The notes: a model not told the origin generated them from the letters alone. DNA of 64,000 bases from Acidobacteriaceae bacterium (GCA_027449965.1 DAIDKP010000011.1:1-64000); one strand, 5' to 3'. Positions 51,507 through 61,721 are shown, counted from the stretch's first letter. A program made the numbers and translations.

Positions 51507-52721
51507 ATGTCCAAGCTTTCGATCCGCGATCTCGACCTCGCAGGCAAACGCCTCTTCGTCCGCGTCGATTTCAACGTCCCGCTTACCGAGGACGGCTCCA
51601 CCATCACCGACGACACGCGCATCCGCGCCACCCTGCCCACGCTTCGTTACGCGCTGGAGCGCAACGCCTCACTGGTGCTTGCCTCGCACCTCGGCCGCCC
51701 CAAGGGCAAGCCCAATCCCAAATACTCGCTACGCCCGGTCGAAGCGCGCCTGCGCGAACTGCTCGCCGCCGAAATGAGCCGCGACGTTCCTGTGTTCTTC
51801 GCTTCCGACTGCGTTGGTGAACCGGCAACCTCTGCTGCAGCCGCACTTCAACCCGGCCAGGTGCTACTGCTGGAAAATCTCCGCTTTCATGCGGAAGAAG
51901 AAGCCAACGACGCAGCCTTCAGCCAGCAGCTTGCCTCGCTCGCGCAGGTCTACGTCAACGACGCCTTCGGCTCGGCTCATCGCGCCCACGCCTCCACCGA
52001 AGGCATCACTCATTTCCTGCAGCCCGCCGCCGCCGGCCTGCTTATGGAGAAGGAACTGACCTACCTCGGCAAGGCTCTGGAGAGCCCTGAAAAACCCTTT
52101 GTTGCGATCATCGGCGGCTCCAAAATCTCCGGCAAAATCGACGTCATCGACAACCTACTCGACAAGGTCGATACCCTCGTCATCGTCGGCGGCATGGCTT
52201 ACACCTTCCAGCGCGCGCTCGGCGTCACCACTGGAAAATCTCTCGTCGAAGAAGACAAGATCGACGTCGCCCGCGAAGCGCTGGCCAAGGCTAAAACCAA
52301 AGGCGTCCAGCTTGTGCTGCCCGTCGACAACATCCTCGCCGACAGCTTCAGTCCCGACGCGAAAACTCAGCCCTGGAATTCGTCTGTCAACTTTCCCGAC
52401 GACTGGCAAGGTCTGGACATTGGCCCCATGACCGTCGAAAAAATCGCTGCCATCGTCACATCGGCCCGCACCATCCTCTGGAACGGTCCGGCTGGCGTCT
52501 TTGAATTTCCTGCTTTCGCCGTCGGCACCAACGCCATCGCGCGCGCCATTGCCGCCAACACCGCAGCCATTTCCATCATCGGCGGCGGAGACAGCGTGAG
52601 TGCAGTCAACCAGGCCGGTGTTGCCGACAAAATGACCCACATCTCCACCGGCGGCGGTGCCAGTCTCGAATTCCTCGAAGGCAAAAAACTGCCCGGCGTT
52701 GAAGCCCTTACAGGCAAATAG
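51507..52721 (+). CDS. pgk: phosphoglycerate kinase
   Basis: A 404-residue Pgk. [12 protein letters not shown] is near residue 16, [16 protein letters not shown] holds the substrate Arg, [13 protein letters not shown] and [15 protein letters not shown] are family signatures, [12 protein letters not shown] binds ATP, and [13 protein letters not shown] and [19 protein letters not shown] close it. CCGGAG upstream of the ATG at 51507 sets the start. A strong terminator lies 13 bases behind the stop. Confidence 0.97.
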   Translation: MSKLSIRDLDLAGKRLFVRVDFNVPLTEDGSTITDDTRIRATLPTLRYALERNASLVLASHLGRPKGKPNPKYSLRPVEARLRELLAAEMSRDVPVFFASDCVGEPATSAAAALQPGQVLLLENLRFHAEEEANDAAFSQQLASLAQVYVNDAFGSAHRAHASTEGITHFLQPAAAGLLMEKELTYLGKALESPEKPFVAIIGGSKISGKIDVIDNLLDKVDTLVIVGGMAYTFQRALGVTTGKSLVEEDKIDVAREALAKAKTKGVQLVLPVDNILADSFSPDAKTQPWNSSVNFPDDWQGLDIGPMTVEKIAAIVTSARTILWNGPAGVFEFPAFAVGTNAIARAIAANTAAISIIGGGDSVSAVNQAGVADKMTHISTGGGASLEFLEGKKLPGVEALTGK

Positions 52722-52733
52722 ACCCGACATCCA

Positions 52734-52770
52734 TTCTGGCGCAGCTACCTCGGCTGCGCCAGAATTTTAT
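52734..52770 (+). terminator. terminator after pgk
   Basis: A perfect 12-bp stem, TTCTGGCGCAGC (52734-52745) with GCTGCGCCAGAA (52753-52764), a 7-base loop and TTTTATCTTT after it. Confidence 0.9.
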
Positions 52771-52840
52771 CTTTCCTGTTTCCCCTGCATTTTTTTGCCA
52801 ACTAAATTACAATCCTGTCATCGCCCCCCGACTCAAGTAG

Positions 52841-54139
52841 ATGAACCCACTCATCTGCGGCCTGAGAGGATTTGCAGCCTTGTCCTTTGCTCCTTCTGCT
52901 CCCGCTGCTCGGCCAACTCCTGTGGCTGCTCCGTCGATTCTGCTCTTTGCTACCACCTGGTGGCCACTTTCCACGCGCATGGCTCTCCGGCTGATCCATC
53001 TTGGCGCCTCGGTTTCAGCACTTGTACCCCACCGCCACATGATGCAGGCCGTCCCCGGACTTGCCTCGCTTCATACGCTCCGTCCATTCGCCATTCTTCC
53101 GTCCATCCGCCATGCTGTACGCGCTTCTGCACCAGATCTCATCGTTCCAACCGACGATACTGCAGTCCTTCTGCTTCACGATCTCGTACAACAATATCCG
53201 GAGTTTTCCCCGCTCATTGAGCATTCGCTCGGTTCGTCGCGCCACATCTCGCTGCTTCGCAGCCGCCGACAATTTCTAACTTTGGCTGATTCGCTCGGCA
53301 TTCCCTGTCCACAGACCTCGAAGGTTGAATCCTCGGCGAGGATCGACGCTATCATTCTCGCGAACAAGTTTCCCACTGTGTTGAAATTTGATGGCACCAG
53401 TGGCGGCTACGGCGTCGTTCTGGCTCGCGACCCCGATCAGCTTCAACGTGGCTACCAAATGCTGCAACACCACCGCCTGCCATTGCGCAGTCTCAAGCGA
53501 TTTCTCATCGACAACGAGGTCGCTGCATTGCATCGACTCAAAGCGTCTTCGCCCGATGAGATCACCTGCCAATCCTTCATTCCCGGCATAGCAGCCAATG
53601 GTCTTTTTGTAGTACAGCGGGGACAGATGCTAGCTCACATCCAGGTACGGGTCGTTCGCGCGCTCTCGGAAACCGGAGCCGCTGTCATTGTGGATCGCAT
53701 TCATCATCCAGCCATTCTCGATGCAGCGCAAAAAATCGCATCCAAACTTGAGCTATCTGGCTTTTTCGGGCTGGATTTCATCCTTCACGCAGACACAGAC
53801 GAACCCTATTTGCTGGAGATCAACCCGCGAGCCACCCAACTTTGCCACATCCCGCTTGACCCAGAGCAAAACAGTTTTTCCACGCTCGCCGATGCCATTT
53901 ATTTTCTGGCCAGCGGCAATATCCCGAAGCACATGACACAGCTTCCCATCCATGATCGCTTCGCTTTCTTCCCGCAGGTGTTTACGCTTCCCTCTGACGA
54001 TCCAGCACTGGCAACAGCGGCTATAGATCGTCCTGACAATCCGGCACTCGTCGCCGAAATGGAGCGCCCGGTCTGGCCGCAGCGGCGTCTCTGGTTGCGG
54101 CTTTATAACCGCATAGTGAACGGCACCGATCTGCATTAG
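52841..54139 (+). CDS. ATP-grasp family protein
   Basis: A 432-residue protein of the ATP-grasp fold. The N-lobe starts about residue 33 (ILLFATTWWPLSTRMALRLI, PTDDTAVLLLHDLV). ATP-binding strands are FPTVLKFDGTSGGYGVVLAR and CQSFIPGIAANGLFVV; the metal site is FGLDFILHADTDEPYLLEIN-type with a terminal NPRATQ. It has no clear ribosome site. The product cannot be named; relatives annotated as carbamoyl-phosphate-synthase-like act on amino acids or surface glycans. It sits between glycolysis genes and the convergent exopolysaccharide operon, which makes a glycan-linked role conceivable. Confidence 0.8.
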   Translation: MNPLICGLRGFAALSFAPSAPAARPTPVAAPSILLFATTWWPLSTRMALRLIHLGASVSALVPHRHMMQAVPGLASLHTLRPFAILPSIRHAVRASAPDLIVPTDDTAVLLLHDLVQQYPEFSPLIEHSLGSSRHISLLRSRRQFLTLADSLGIPCPQTSKVESSARIDAIILANKFPTVLKFDGTSGGYGVVLARDPDQLQRGYQMLQHHRLPLRSLKRFLIDNEVAALHRLKASSPDEITCQSFIPGIAANGLFVVQRGQMLAHIQVRVVRALSETGAAVIVDRIHHPAILDAAQKIASKLELSGFFGLDFILHADTDEPYLLEINPRATQLCHIPLDPEQNSFSTLADAIYFLASGNIPKHMTQLPIHDRFAFFPQVFTLPSDDPALATAAIDRPDNPALVAEMERPVWPQRRLWLRLYNRIVNGTDLH

Positions 54140-54245
54140 TGCAAACCAGTGCCGCTACGCCCTGCAGAAACGATGTCCAAGCGAAATGTTTCTCAGAAAA
54201 TGCACGGCCTCTGGTTTTTGCGGGCAGATATGCTCCGATTTAGCT

Positions 54246-56342
54246 TCAATCCGCATTCTGTTCGGCATCGTTCGCTGACCGACGGGACTTGACGCCAATA
54301 TCCTTGCCAATCAACCGCGAAAGTCGTGCGTCGTGCTTCGACTGCCGACGCGCTCGTTCATCCAGAATGCGTATCCGTTTCGCTTCACGCGCATTCGCAT
54401 TCTTCAGCTTCATGCCCACCAGTAGAAATCCAGCCAGCCTCACCGGCATCTGTTGGAGGGCCTCCGAAACAGCCATCAACTCCTCACGACGCGTCACGCC
54501 GCACTGCACCACCACCAGCACTACATCACTGAAGCGTGCCAGATACTCTGATTCTCCGGAAAGCAAAAACGGCTCGCAGACCACACCCTGACATCGCTCC
54601 ATCTTCGTCTCCGCGAGAATGTTCGTCACAGCCTGTTGAAAAGACACCATGGGGATATCTCGCCCATCTCCATCCGATTCTGAATCGCTGGTCCATGCCC
54701 AATCCCACTCCGCGTGTACGCTACGCTGGCAGCGTCGCAACCGTGCGGCAACATCCTCCAACAGGGTCTCCCGCGCCACGCCGAGGAGCAAAAATCTGCG
54801 CGCCTCCCGACTTCTTCGCGCATCTTCAAGCGATGCCACCACACGCAGCATGGTCTGCTCCTGGAAACGCTCGGAGACTTCCGCATCATCCGCCATTACG
54901 ACCAGCGGCTTCGCTCCGATAACGTCTTCCATATCCTCGCTCACATAGATCAGAGGATCGAGTCGGTTACGTACCACCGCTCCGCCCAGACCGAGCATCC
55001 CGAAAAAGATCACCACTGCCAACCCTTCCAGCAGTGTCTTCGAAGCATCCGGCTTGATCGGCGCCACCGCTTCCGCCGCAATATGAATCCCGTTCGGCGC
55101 TTCCAGTTGCAGCATCTGGTCATGCATCTGCTCGTCGAGCATTCCATAACGCCTCTGTAGTCGTTCGATCTCCGCGCTCAGTCCATTAGCCTGCTGCAAA
55201 TACTGTGTCGAATCCCCAGCTGCTACCGTCGCTCTTGCCAGCTCCGCGCTCAGTTTTTCTACCTCATCTTCAGTCGTTTTCACCTCGCCGTCCAGCTTCT
55301 TGCTGATCCGCTCGCGCGCCGCCGCCTCCAGTTTTTGCGTCACCTCGTCGATCGCCTTGTCCAGTTGTTGCAGCTCAATCGTGTCCTGCTTATACAGCGG
55401 ATGATGAAGCGTCAGCCCTGCCATCTGCGCAATCAGTGCGCTGCGTCGCTGATACAGACCCGTCTTCAGGCTGATCAACCCAGGATCACTTTGCGCCTGA
55501 TTTTCCGTGTCGCCAATATATGCTCCGCTCTGCGCCGACATCCGTTGCGCCACAGCCAAATCGTGCGCACTCCGAGCCTTGGCCAGTTCCGTCCTCAAAT
55601 CAGAAACGTCCTGGTCATACGGATCAGGTGTGTTGGCTGAAATCGTCCCAACTCCAAGCTCCCGATTCACTCCAACGAGTTTCTGCTGATCGCTCGCCAG
55701 CAGCGTCTCCACGCGCCTCAGTTCCTCCTGCAGCAAATGGATCCGCGTTGACGCCCCATACTCTTCCTGCTGGCTTTGATTCTCCAGATAGCTCTTTGTC
55801 ACCGCGTTCGCTATTCTGGCAGCCAGTTCCGCAGTCGACGCCTTTGCTTTCACGGCAATCTGATAGCTGTTGCCATCCCGCTCCGCGGTAAACGAATGCA
55901 GCAGCCGCTGCTCGGACGTCTGATCGTTTTCTTTTGCGCGCTGCCAGCCCGTCCCGCGCAGCCGCTTCAGCGCGCCTGCCAGCACATCCTGCCGCGTCAA
56001 CGCGTTGATCTGCTCCTGGATATGCATCTCATACGTCGGCGAGTCATAGGGCCAGTTGGGAATCCCGTTCGGCAGTATCCGCTGCGGCGAGGGCGGCACA
56101 TACAGCATCGCTATCGCGGAATAGACTGGCTTGCGATGCAACACAAACGCGATTGCGAGCACACATCCGGCAAGTGCAAACCACGCCACCCAGCCCCAGC
56201 GCATTCTCAGCGCGCGTCGCAGGCGCAAACGGATGAGCGGCTGCTCACCCACTGGCTCACGATTCAACTCGACCCCGGAGATGACGCCGCCCATGCTCCG
56301 TGAAGAAATGGGCTCCGTCGATGTCTTCCGCGCGTCCGTCAT
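54246..56342 (-). CDS. GumC/Wzz-like chain-length protein with degenerate kinase region
   Basis: A 698-residue polysaccharide co-polymerase. The first membrane helix is near residues 50-70 (VAWFALAGCVLAIAFVLHRK) with the Wzz periplasmic part following. Coiled coils fill about 190-420, and the second helix is at 438-457 (LEGLAVVIFFGMLGLGGAVV). The cytoplasmic tail (458-698) resembles a BY-kinase in layout, but where the P-loop should be it reads FLLLGVARETLLEDVAARL, without GKS/T, and no Tyr-rich C-terminus is present. It should regulate chain length without kinase activity. The ATG overlaps the upstream exporter stop (ATGA). Confidence 0.85.
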   Translation of the reverse strand: MTDARKTSTEPISSRSMGGVISGVELNREPVGEQPLIRLRLRRALRMRWGWVAWFALAGCVLAIAFVLHRKPVYSAIAMLYVPPSPQRILPNGIPNWPYDSPTYEMHIQEQINALTRQDVLAGALKRLRGTGWQRAKENDQTSEQRLLHSFTAERDGNSYQIAVKAKASTAELAARIANAVTKSYLENQSQQEEYGASTRIHLLQEELRRVETLLASDQQKLVGVNRELGVGTISANTPDPYDQDVSDLRTELAKARSAHDLAVAQRMSAQSGAYIGDTENQAQSDPGLISLKTGLYQRRSALIAQMAGLTLHHPLYKQDTIELQQLDKAIDEVTQKLEAAARERISKKLDGEVKTTEDEVEKLSAELARATVAAGDSTQYLQQANGLSAEIERLQRRYGMLDEQMHDQMLQLEAPNGIHIAAEAVAPIKPDASKTLLEGLAVVIFFGMLGLGGAVVRNRLDPLIYVSEDMEDVIGAKPLVVMADDAEVSERFQEQTMLRVVASLEDARRSREARRFLLLGVARETLLEDVAARLRRCQRSVHAEWDWAWTSDSESDGDGRDIPMVSFQQAVTNILAETKMERCQGVVCEPFLLSGESEYLARFSDVVLVVVQCGVTRREELMAVSEALQQMPVRLAGFLLVGMKLKNANAREAKRIRILDERARRQSKHDARLSRLIGKDIGVKSRRSANDAEQNAD

Positions 56343-57412
56343 GGATGATAAGTCAGAAATACCAGAGTTCCCAGGTCCGTGATGCCGCCAAATTGTTGCA
56401 GAATATAACCGATCTTTGCCACGCCCGTCTCTGGCACGTAGAGAATGCTTCCCTGATGCAGCAAAGGTACCGGGTGTTTCGTTGCACGTTTCATATCCTT
56501 GAACGCAACCACCTGCTGCGTCTTCGTCTCAGGGTCAAAAATATGCACCTTGGGATTACCGCCCGCCGATGGCGTCAAACCACCTGCCTGCGCTATGACC
56601 TCTGCAATCGTCGATTCATCCGTCACTGGAATCGCACCTGGATGCGCGACTTGACCGAGCACCGTCACATACCGCTGATCAGGACTGGGCACAAAAACCA
56701 CGTCGCCGCGCTTCAGACGCAGATCGGCCAAACTGTTTCCAGTCTCTACCAGCTTTTTCACATTCACCCACACCATCCGGTCGCCCCCGCGAAAAACCTC
56801 ACACCGCTCCGGAAGATCCTGCGTCTTGTTCACCAAATTGTTGCCACCAGAGGTCAGCGTTCCACCTCCGGCCAGCGCAGCCAGCAGCGTCGGCGGACCG
56901 TCAAATGTGATCTCTCCGGGATGCTGCACGGCACCCAGCAGCAGCACGCGATTGGATGCATACCGCATCACCACAATCGAAACTGACGGCTCAACGTAAT
57001 AACGTTGAAGCAGCGATTCAATCGCCGCCTCGGCCTCACGTCTTGTCAATCCAGCCACTTTGATCTCGCCAGGCAGCGTCATTGATATCCGTCCATCCGG
57101 GCCCACGGATTCCTTGCGCGCCAGTTCCGGCCTGCCCGTGACGTCAATTTCCAGCTCGTCGCCTTCACCCAGACGATACTCGTCATCCGGCCCTGCTTCG
57201 AACGCACTCAACAGGGCATCCACGCTCGGCGTCTCGTTCACCATCACCTTGCCGGAATTCGTCGGCAGCGTCTGCACATCCGGACTCTGCGCCTCGGCCG
57301 CAAGCGCAGCCATCGACGCGAACAGTAGCAACGCTGTCCGTAACCTGTATCCAGGAATCTTGCCACGTCGCTCGAGGCTTAGTCCGCCGTTGCCCGTGTG
57401 CTTTGCAGCCAT
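56339..57412 (-). CDS. Wza-like polysaccharide export protein
   Basis: A 357-residue exporter. A signal peptide lies at about 20-42 (RLRTALLLFASMAALAAEAQ). The Poly_export domain starts at YRLGEGDELEIDVTGRPELA, then the first SLBB domain (NRVLLLGAVQHPGEITFDG) and a second (RYVTVLGQVAHPGAIPV). It should form the outer-membrane channel for the polysaccharide of this operon. The ATG at 57412 lies inside the flippase 3' end (34-base overlap) with GAGG about ten bases upstream; a longer frame reaching 58009 is an antisense-free but wrong-frame extension through the flippase. The stop overlaps the GumC-like gene. Confidence 0.88.
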   Translation of the reverse strand: MAAKHTGNGGLSLERRGKIPGYRLRTALLLFASMAALAAEAQSPDVQTLPTNSGKVMVNETPSVDALLSAFEAGPDDEYRLGEGDELEIDVTGRPELARKESVGPDGRISMTLPGEIKVAGLTRREAEAAIESLLQRYYVEPSVSIVVMRYASNRVLLLGAVQHPGEITFDGPPTLLAALAGGGTLTSGGNNLVNKTQDLPERCEVFRGGDRMVWVNVKKLVETGNSLADLRLKRGDVVFVPSPDQRYVTVLGQVAHPGAIPVTDESTIAEVIAQAGGLTPSAGGNPKVHIFDPETKTQQVVAFKDMKRATKHPVPLLHQGSILYVPETGVAKIGYILQQFGGITDLGTLVFLTYHP

Positions 57413-59028
57413 CGACTGGCCAACCTCGGAATTCCCAGTACCTGCTGCTTCTCCCGTGCGTTCAACGCGCTTCCGTACAAAAGTGCTAGGATCATCGCTC
57501 CATGCGCCAAACCTGTCGCGAGCACCACTCCCGCGCCGGTCCAGCGTCCCAGTCGCCCCGTTGCCCACCACACCGGCCCCGCCAGCAGAGCGGCAGACAG
57601 GTACGGAACGCAGCCCGGAAGCAGTACCTGCTTCCAGTAGTCGCCTGCCTTCACACGCAGCACAAAGATCACACGCGCCATCAGGACACACGACGAACAT
57701 ACCGTGGCCGCTGCCACCGCCACGCCGATTCCCAGTGTTGTCCATGAATGAAAGTATAGATACGAAAGAGGCACTGTGACCGCAAGAAAAATCAAGTTGG
57801 GAATCGAGTAGTAAAACTCCTCCCAAACCATCCCCATCCCACGCAAAATCGACGTTCCAGGCCCCGTCAGCATGTGAAACTGCATCGACACGCTGAAGAC
57901 AAAGAACAGCTTCGTCAGCACATCCGGCATGGGCATCTTCGCGCCCAACCACACATGCAGGATCGGGTACGTCCACATCGCCATCATCGAGCAGAAATAC
58001 GCTGTGCACAGATTGGAATAGCGCGCGCCGCGAAGATAAAACTCACCCAGATTCTTTTGCTTTGAATCCGCCTCCGACGACGCCTCCAAATGCGACGCAG
58101 CCGGCAGAAATGCCGCAAAAAACGCCATGGGAATGCTGGAAAATGACTGCGGCCACTTTTTCGCAAAATCCATCAGGCCCGCCGCACTCACATTCACCAG
58201 CAGCAGCGCCAGCATCCGCTCAATCGAATTGATCATTGTCGTCAACAGACTCTGAAACTGCACCAACCCACCGAAATGAATGACTGTCTTCAGCGCCGAT
58301 CGCCTTGCCAGCCGCGGAGAAAGTCGTAACCAAGGCAACTTCCGCCATGCCCACCACATCTTCAGCCCGTCTTCGATCACCGTCCGCGCCAGATATGCCT
58401 CTGCCAATCCGCGAATGCCACGACCGCTGCCCACCAGCACGACAATCAGCACGAACTCTGCCAGAAATCCTGCCGTCCAAAAGTACTGGTTGGCCGCAAT
58501 CTCCTGCATCCCATTCAGCGTATCGGAAAAAACGTTCAGCGAAATCGATGCCAGAAATATCCCCACCACAATCAGCACGGCTTCCTTGCCGTCCGCAGCG
58601 TGCGAAGCAGGCAGATGCAGCATCTTGGCTACGCCGCCCCAACCAAGCCAGATCGCCAGATACAGCGCCGAACACAGCGGCACGGTGATCGACAGGCCCG
58701 TCGAAAGCAGCGTATTCGCTTTGTCGTACTCGCGCCGAGCGTGATACTCCGCGACGTACTTGATATACACGTTGGAGATACCCAGCGTCGAAAGCCCCAG
58801 ATACGAGACCAGCAGAAAGATCGTCGTCCACAAACCATAGGCTTCCAGCCCGATACGCGCCAGCACAAACGGCGGAATGCCCACGCGCGTAATCATATAC
58901 AGCGCGCGCGCCATGATCGTTGTGCCCACATTCTTCCGCAGCCGCGGAGGATCGCTCCTGCTCACCACATTCGGCTCGGTCTCCGTCTGCCCTGTCGCAG
59001 ATTTTGCAGCGTCTTTTTGAGCGCCCAT
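57379..59028 (-). CDS. polysaccharide flippase (Wzx/MATE-like)
   Basis: A 549-residue multi-span membrane protein of the MOP superfamily. It has about 12-14 hydrophobic helices (for example LWTTIFLLVSYLGLSTLGIS, AVLIVVGIFLASISLNVF, VPYLSAALLAGPVWW). It would flip lipid-linked repeat units across the inner membrane. The ATG at 59028 has GAGAGG six bases upstream; ATGs at 59052 and 59055 overlap the upstream glycosyltransferase stop and are alternatives. It lies 13 bases after that gene and overlaps the exporter gene downstream. Confidence 0.88.
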   Translation of the reverse strand: MGAQKDAAKSATGQTETEPNVVSRSDPPRLRKNVGTTIMARALYMITRVGIPPFVLARIGLEAYGLWTTIFLLVSYLGLSTLGISNVYIKYVAEYHARREYDKANTLLSTGLSITVPLCSALYLAIWLGWGGVAKMLHLPASHAADGKEAVLIVVGIFLASISLNVFSDTLNGMQEIAANQYFWTAGFLAEFVLIVVLVGSGRGIRGLAEAYLARTVIEDGLKMWWAWRKLPWLRLSPRLARRSALKTVIHFGGLVQFQSLLTTMINSIERMLALLLVNVSAAGLMDFAKKWPQSFSSIPMAFFAAFLPAASHLEASSEADSKQKNLGEFYLRGARYSNLCTAYFCSMMAMWTYPILHVWLGAKMPMPDVLTKLFFVFSVSMQFHMLTGPGTSILRGMGMVWEEFYYSIPNLIFLAVTVPLSYLYFHSWTTLGIGVAVAAATVCSSCVLMARVIFVLRVKAGDYWKQVLLPGCVPYLSAALLAGPVWWATGRLGRWTGAGVVLATGLAHGAMILALLYGSALNAREKQQVLGIPRLASRWLQSTRATAD

Positions 59029-59041
59029 TGGCTGCCTCTCT

Positions 59042-60250
59042 TCAGCGTCCATCATGCGCGCGTTCCCGTCCCGTTCTCACCCACATTACGCGTTTTCCCG
59101 CCTGCGCCACGATTCTCGGAGCCAGCATAAGCTTGCGCAACACAAGCGCTGGCGCTGCCCCCAGAGCAAGCCACTCCCTCACAGGCTCTGCGCTCATCTG
59201 CGCCGCCATTGCCACATACAGCCCGCTAATCCCCAGACATATCAGTCCATATTTCCTGCTCCAGGCCACCGGCAACGCCACACTCAAGAACGCCATAGCC
59301 ACGCCCAGCGAAAACGGCAGACTCAGCACCGCCAGCAGCGCTTCACATGCGCGCAGATTTCCACGCAACGCCGGGCGCAGCAGTTGTGGCCCGGCACTCC
59401 ACACCACGCGCAATCGGCCACCCTCCCAGCGAGTCTCCTGGCTATCGTGCGCCGCCTTTGTCTCTGCCAAACCAGCCGTCACTTGCGCCGCATCCACCCA
59501 CCGCACCACGCAGCCCTGTGTCACCAGTTCCACATGGTGCTCCAGATCCTCCGCAATACTCCGCGCTTCATACGGCACGCGCTCCAGCAGTGAGGCCCGC
59601 AACGCAAACCCATTCCCAAAGATGCCGCACGACAATCCCAGCGCCGCACGACCTCGTCCACGCACCACATTCATCCCGCGAAAGGCCAGCATCCTCAGCC
59701 TCTGTGCAGAGCTAACCGCTGCTCCCTGGCACGCCGTCTGCTCATAGCGGCACTGCAAGGCCTCCGCACCCAACGCCAGCGCATCCTGCATCGCGCTCAC
59801 AAAATTCAGGCTCACTGTCGAATCCGCATCGACCACCACAAAGGCTGAGCAACCCTGTCCACGCGCATAATCAAATCCTGCTCGCAGCGCTGCGGACTTG
59901 CCATCGCGGCCATCATCGTTCACCTCGATCACCTGGGCCTCCGCTGCCTTCGCTGCGGCCGCCGTTTCATCCGTACAGTTGTGCGCAATCACAAATATCT
60001 TTACCCGATCACTGCCGCTCACCTTTGCAGAAGCGGCTACCGAATGGACCGTATGCCCAATCATTGGCGCTTCATTGTGCGCAGGAATCACCACACCCAG
60101 CAGACCATTCCGGCGACGATGTTCGCTGATTCGCACTGGTCGCAGAACAATCTTCACATTGCCCGCCACAACCAGGGCCAGATCAGTAAAAAGCGGCAGA
60201 CTCAGCCCACATGCTACTCCCGCCGCCATCTCCCACACCGTCCTCAGCAT
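59042..60250 (-). CDS. family 2 glycosyltransferase, membrane-anchored
   Basis: A 402-residue GT2 enzyme. An N-terminal helix (VACGLSLPLFTDLALVVAG) precedes the catalytic core: GLLGVVIPAHNEAPMIGHTV, VIAHNCTDETAAAAKAAEAQ, FVVVDADSTVSLNFVS (DAD as DxD), RSIAEDLEHHVELVTQG (ED catalytic base). C-terminal helices (LLAVLSLPFSLGVAMAFLSV) return it to the membrane. It adds one sugar of the repeat unit; donor and acceptor are unknown. GAGG six bases before the ATG. It starts seven bases after the ligase-like gene. Confidence 0.9.
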   Translation of the reverse strand: MLRTVWEMAAGVACGLSLPLFTDLALVVAGNVKIVLRPVRISEHRRRNGLLGVVIPAHNEAPMIGHTVHSVAASAKVSGSDRVKIFVIAHNCTDETAAAAKAAEAQVIEVNDDGRDGKSAALRAGFDYARGQGCSAFVVVDADSTVSLNFVSAMQDALALGAEALQCRYEQTACQGAAVSSAQRLRMLAFRGMNVVRGRGRAALGLSCGIFGNGFALRASLLERVPYEARSIAEDLEHHVELVTQGCVVRWVDAAQVTAGLAETKAAHDSQETRWEGGRLRVVWSAGPQLLRPALRGNLRACEALLAVLSLPFSLGVAMAFLSVALPVAWSRKYGLICLGISGLYVAMAAQMSAEPVREWLALGAAPALVLRKLMLAPRIVAQAGKRVMWVRTGRERAHDGR

Positions 60251-60257
60251 GGCTGCC

Positions 60258-61658
60258 TCATCCCATCACGCTCGCAGTCCACTGCAAGCGTTGCAAATTC
60301 TTCCGGCTCCAATCCGAATCTGTCGCCAGCCGATCCGGATCCATCCCCTGAATCCATCCCAGAACCAGAAAATACAGCGGAGCCACCTGCTGCCCCATGT
60401 ACACCGTCGTCATGGTTGCCAGCAAACTCACCACCACGCCAAGATGCGCATACAGCAGAAATCGGTCATCGGCGTACTCTGCATACCGCAGCAACCTCGC
60501 CACGCGTACACAGCTGCCCAGGCTCATCCACACAAAGAGGAGCAGTCCCGGTACGCCCTGGATCACAGCCAGAAACAGGTATTCGTTATCGATGGACTTT
60601 TGCCCTTGCACGGACGGATAAAACGAGACTCCCCAGCCCGTCAGTGGTTTCTCCAGGACCAGCGGCATGTAGTTCCCAATCAGCTCTCGCCGATAGATCG
60701 CATTTTCTTGCTCCATCGTTTGCGCATGCTCACGAGTGCCCGCTGTATATCTTTTCCCGTAAAGATACGCGCCGGTTCCACCCACTGCCAACAGCACCAG
60801 CACCAGCGCCAACGCCTGCCGAAAAGAACTCGCAAGCGGCAGCCAAAGCACAGCAAACAGAATCACGCCCCCAATCCACGGCCCACGCGACTGCGCCATC
60901 CACAGCCCGGCAATCATGGCCACCATCGCCACATTGCGCCAGCGCACCCGCAACTCGGACGTCAGTGGACGCATTCCCCATCTGTGATCGGCCCGTTGCA
61001 GCCACATGCAATAGGAAATCCCCATCGTAAAGATCATGCCGGCCAGAATTGCCTGAGCAAACGGCCCTTGAATTCGCCCGAATCCCCACCGCATCTGCTC
61101 CGGCCAGTCCACCGTCTGCCCTGGAAAAAATATCTTCCAAACGCGCTGGCTACTCGACTTCCCACTCAAAAAGTCATACACACCGATTGCGACGTCCAGC
61201 GTTAGCCATCCCAAGAATATCTGCACAAACTGCGCGCGCCATCGCACAGCTTCCTCGTGATTTGCGCCTCTGCGCGGCTCTATCCATTGCCGCCCCATCA
61301 TGTAAGGAAAAGCAACGGCGATCAGGTTTGCATACACTTGCAGGCCGCCATCCTGTGTTGTTCCGCCACGCGCCTCGGAATACCCTGCAGAAAGCACAAA
61401 TCCCAGCACAACAAAATCCATTGTGCGCAAACGCCAGCCTGGCAGCCCTTCGACCAGCAAGGCAATAGACACCGGAATCGTGGCCATATCAAGAAATGTC
61501 AGTGGTGGCAGGTGCGGAAAACGGATCACATAGTACATCGGCAACAGCAGCACCGTTGGCATATAGACCCAGAGGAATCCGCGACGCGCGCCGGCCAGGA
61601 TCACCACTACAGCGGCGATCCCGGCCGGCACAAACAGTATCATCTCGCTCAGGTGCAC
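60258..61658 (-). CDS. O-antigen ligase/polymerase-like membrane protein
   Basis: A 466-residue protein with about ten membrane helices (ILFVPAGIAAVVVILAG, VFLYM-type and VMVASL-type stretches). A large loop with the Wzy/WaaL-like region (YRRELIGNYMPLVLEKPLTG) and GWGVSFYPS follows at about residue 330. It probably polymerises or ligates the repeat units. The start at 61658 is GTG without a strong ribosome site; ATG at 61643 is the alternative. It lies 63 bases behind the WecG-type gene and seven before the GT2 gene. Confidence 0.82.
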   Translation of the reverse strand: MHLSEMILFVPAGIAAVVVILAGARRGFLWVYMPTVLLLPMYYVIRFPHLPPLTFLDMATIPVSIALLVEGLPGWRLRTMDFVVLGFVLSAGYSEARGGTTQDGGLQVYANLIAVAFPYMMGRQWIEPRRGANHEEAVRWRAQFVQIFLGWLTLDVAIGVYDFLSGKSSSQRVWKIFFPGQTVDWPEQMRWGFGRIQGPFAQAILAGMIFTMGISYCMWLQRADHRWGMRPLTSELRVRWRNVAMVAMIAGLWMAQSRGPWIGGVILFAVLWLPLASSFRQALALVLVLLAVGGTGAYLYGKRYTAGTREHAQTMEQENAIYRRELIGNYMPLVLEKPLTGWGVSFYPSVQGQKSIDNEYLFLAVIQGVPGLLLFVWMSLGSCVRVARLLRYAEYADDRFLLYAHLGVVVSLLATMTTVYMGQQVAPLYFLVLGWIQGMDPDRLATDSDWSRKNLQRLQWTASVMG

Positions 61659-61721
61659 GCCTGCTTCGTCCTCGTCCCCACTGCAACCCAGACCGCCAGG
61701 CAGACCAACACACAGATCGGT

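Noticed and set aside
57413..58009. N-terminal extension of the Wza-like exporter to 58009
   Set aside because: It reads the flippase gene in the wrong frame; the ATG at 57412 precedes a proper signal peptide.
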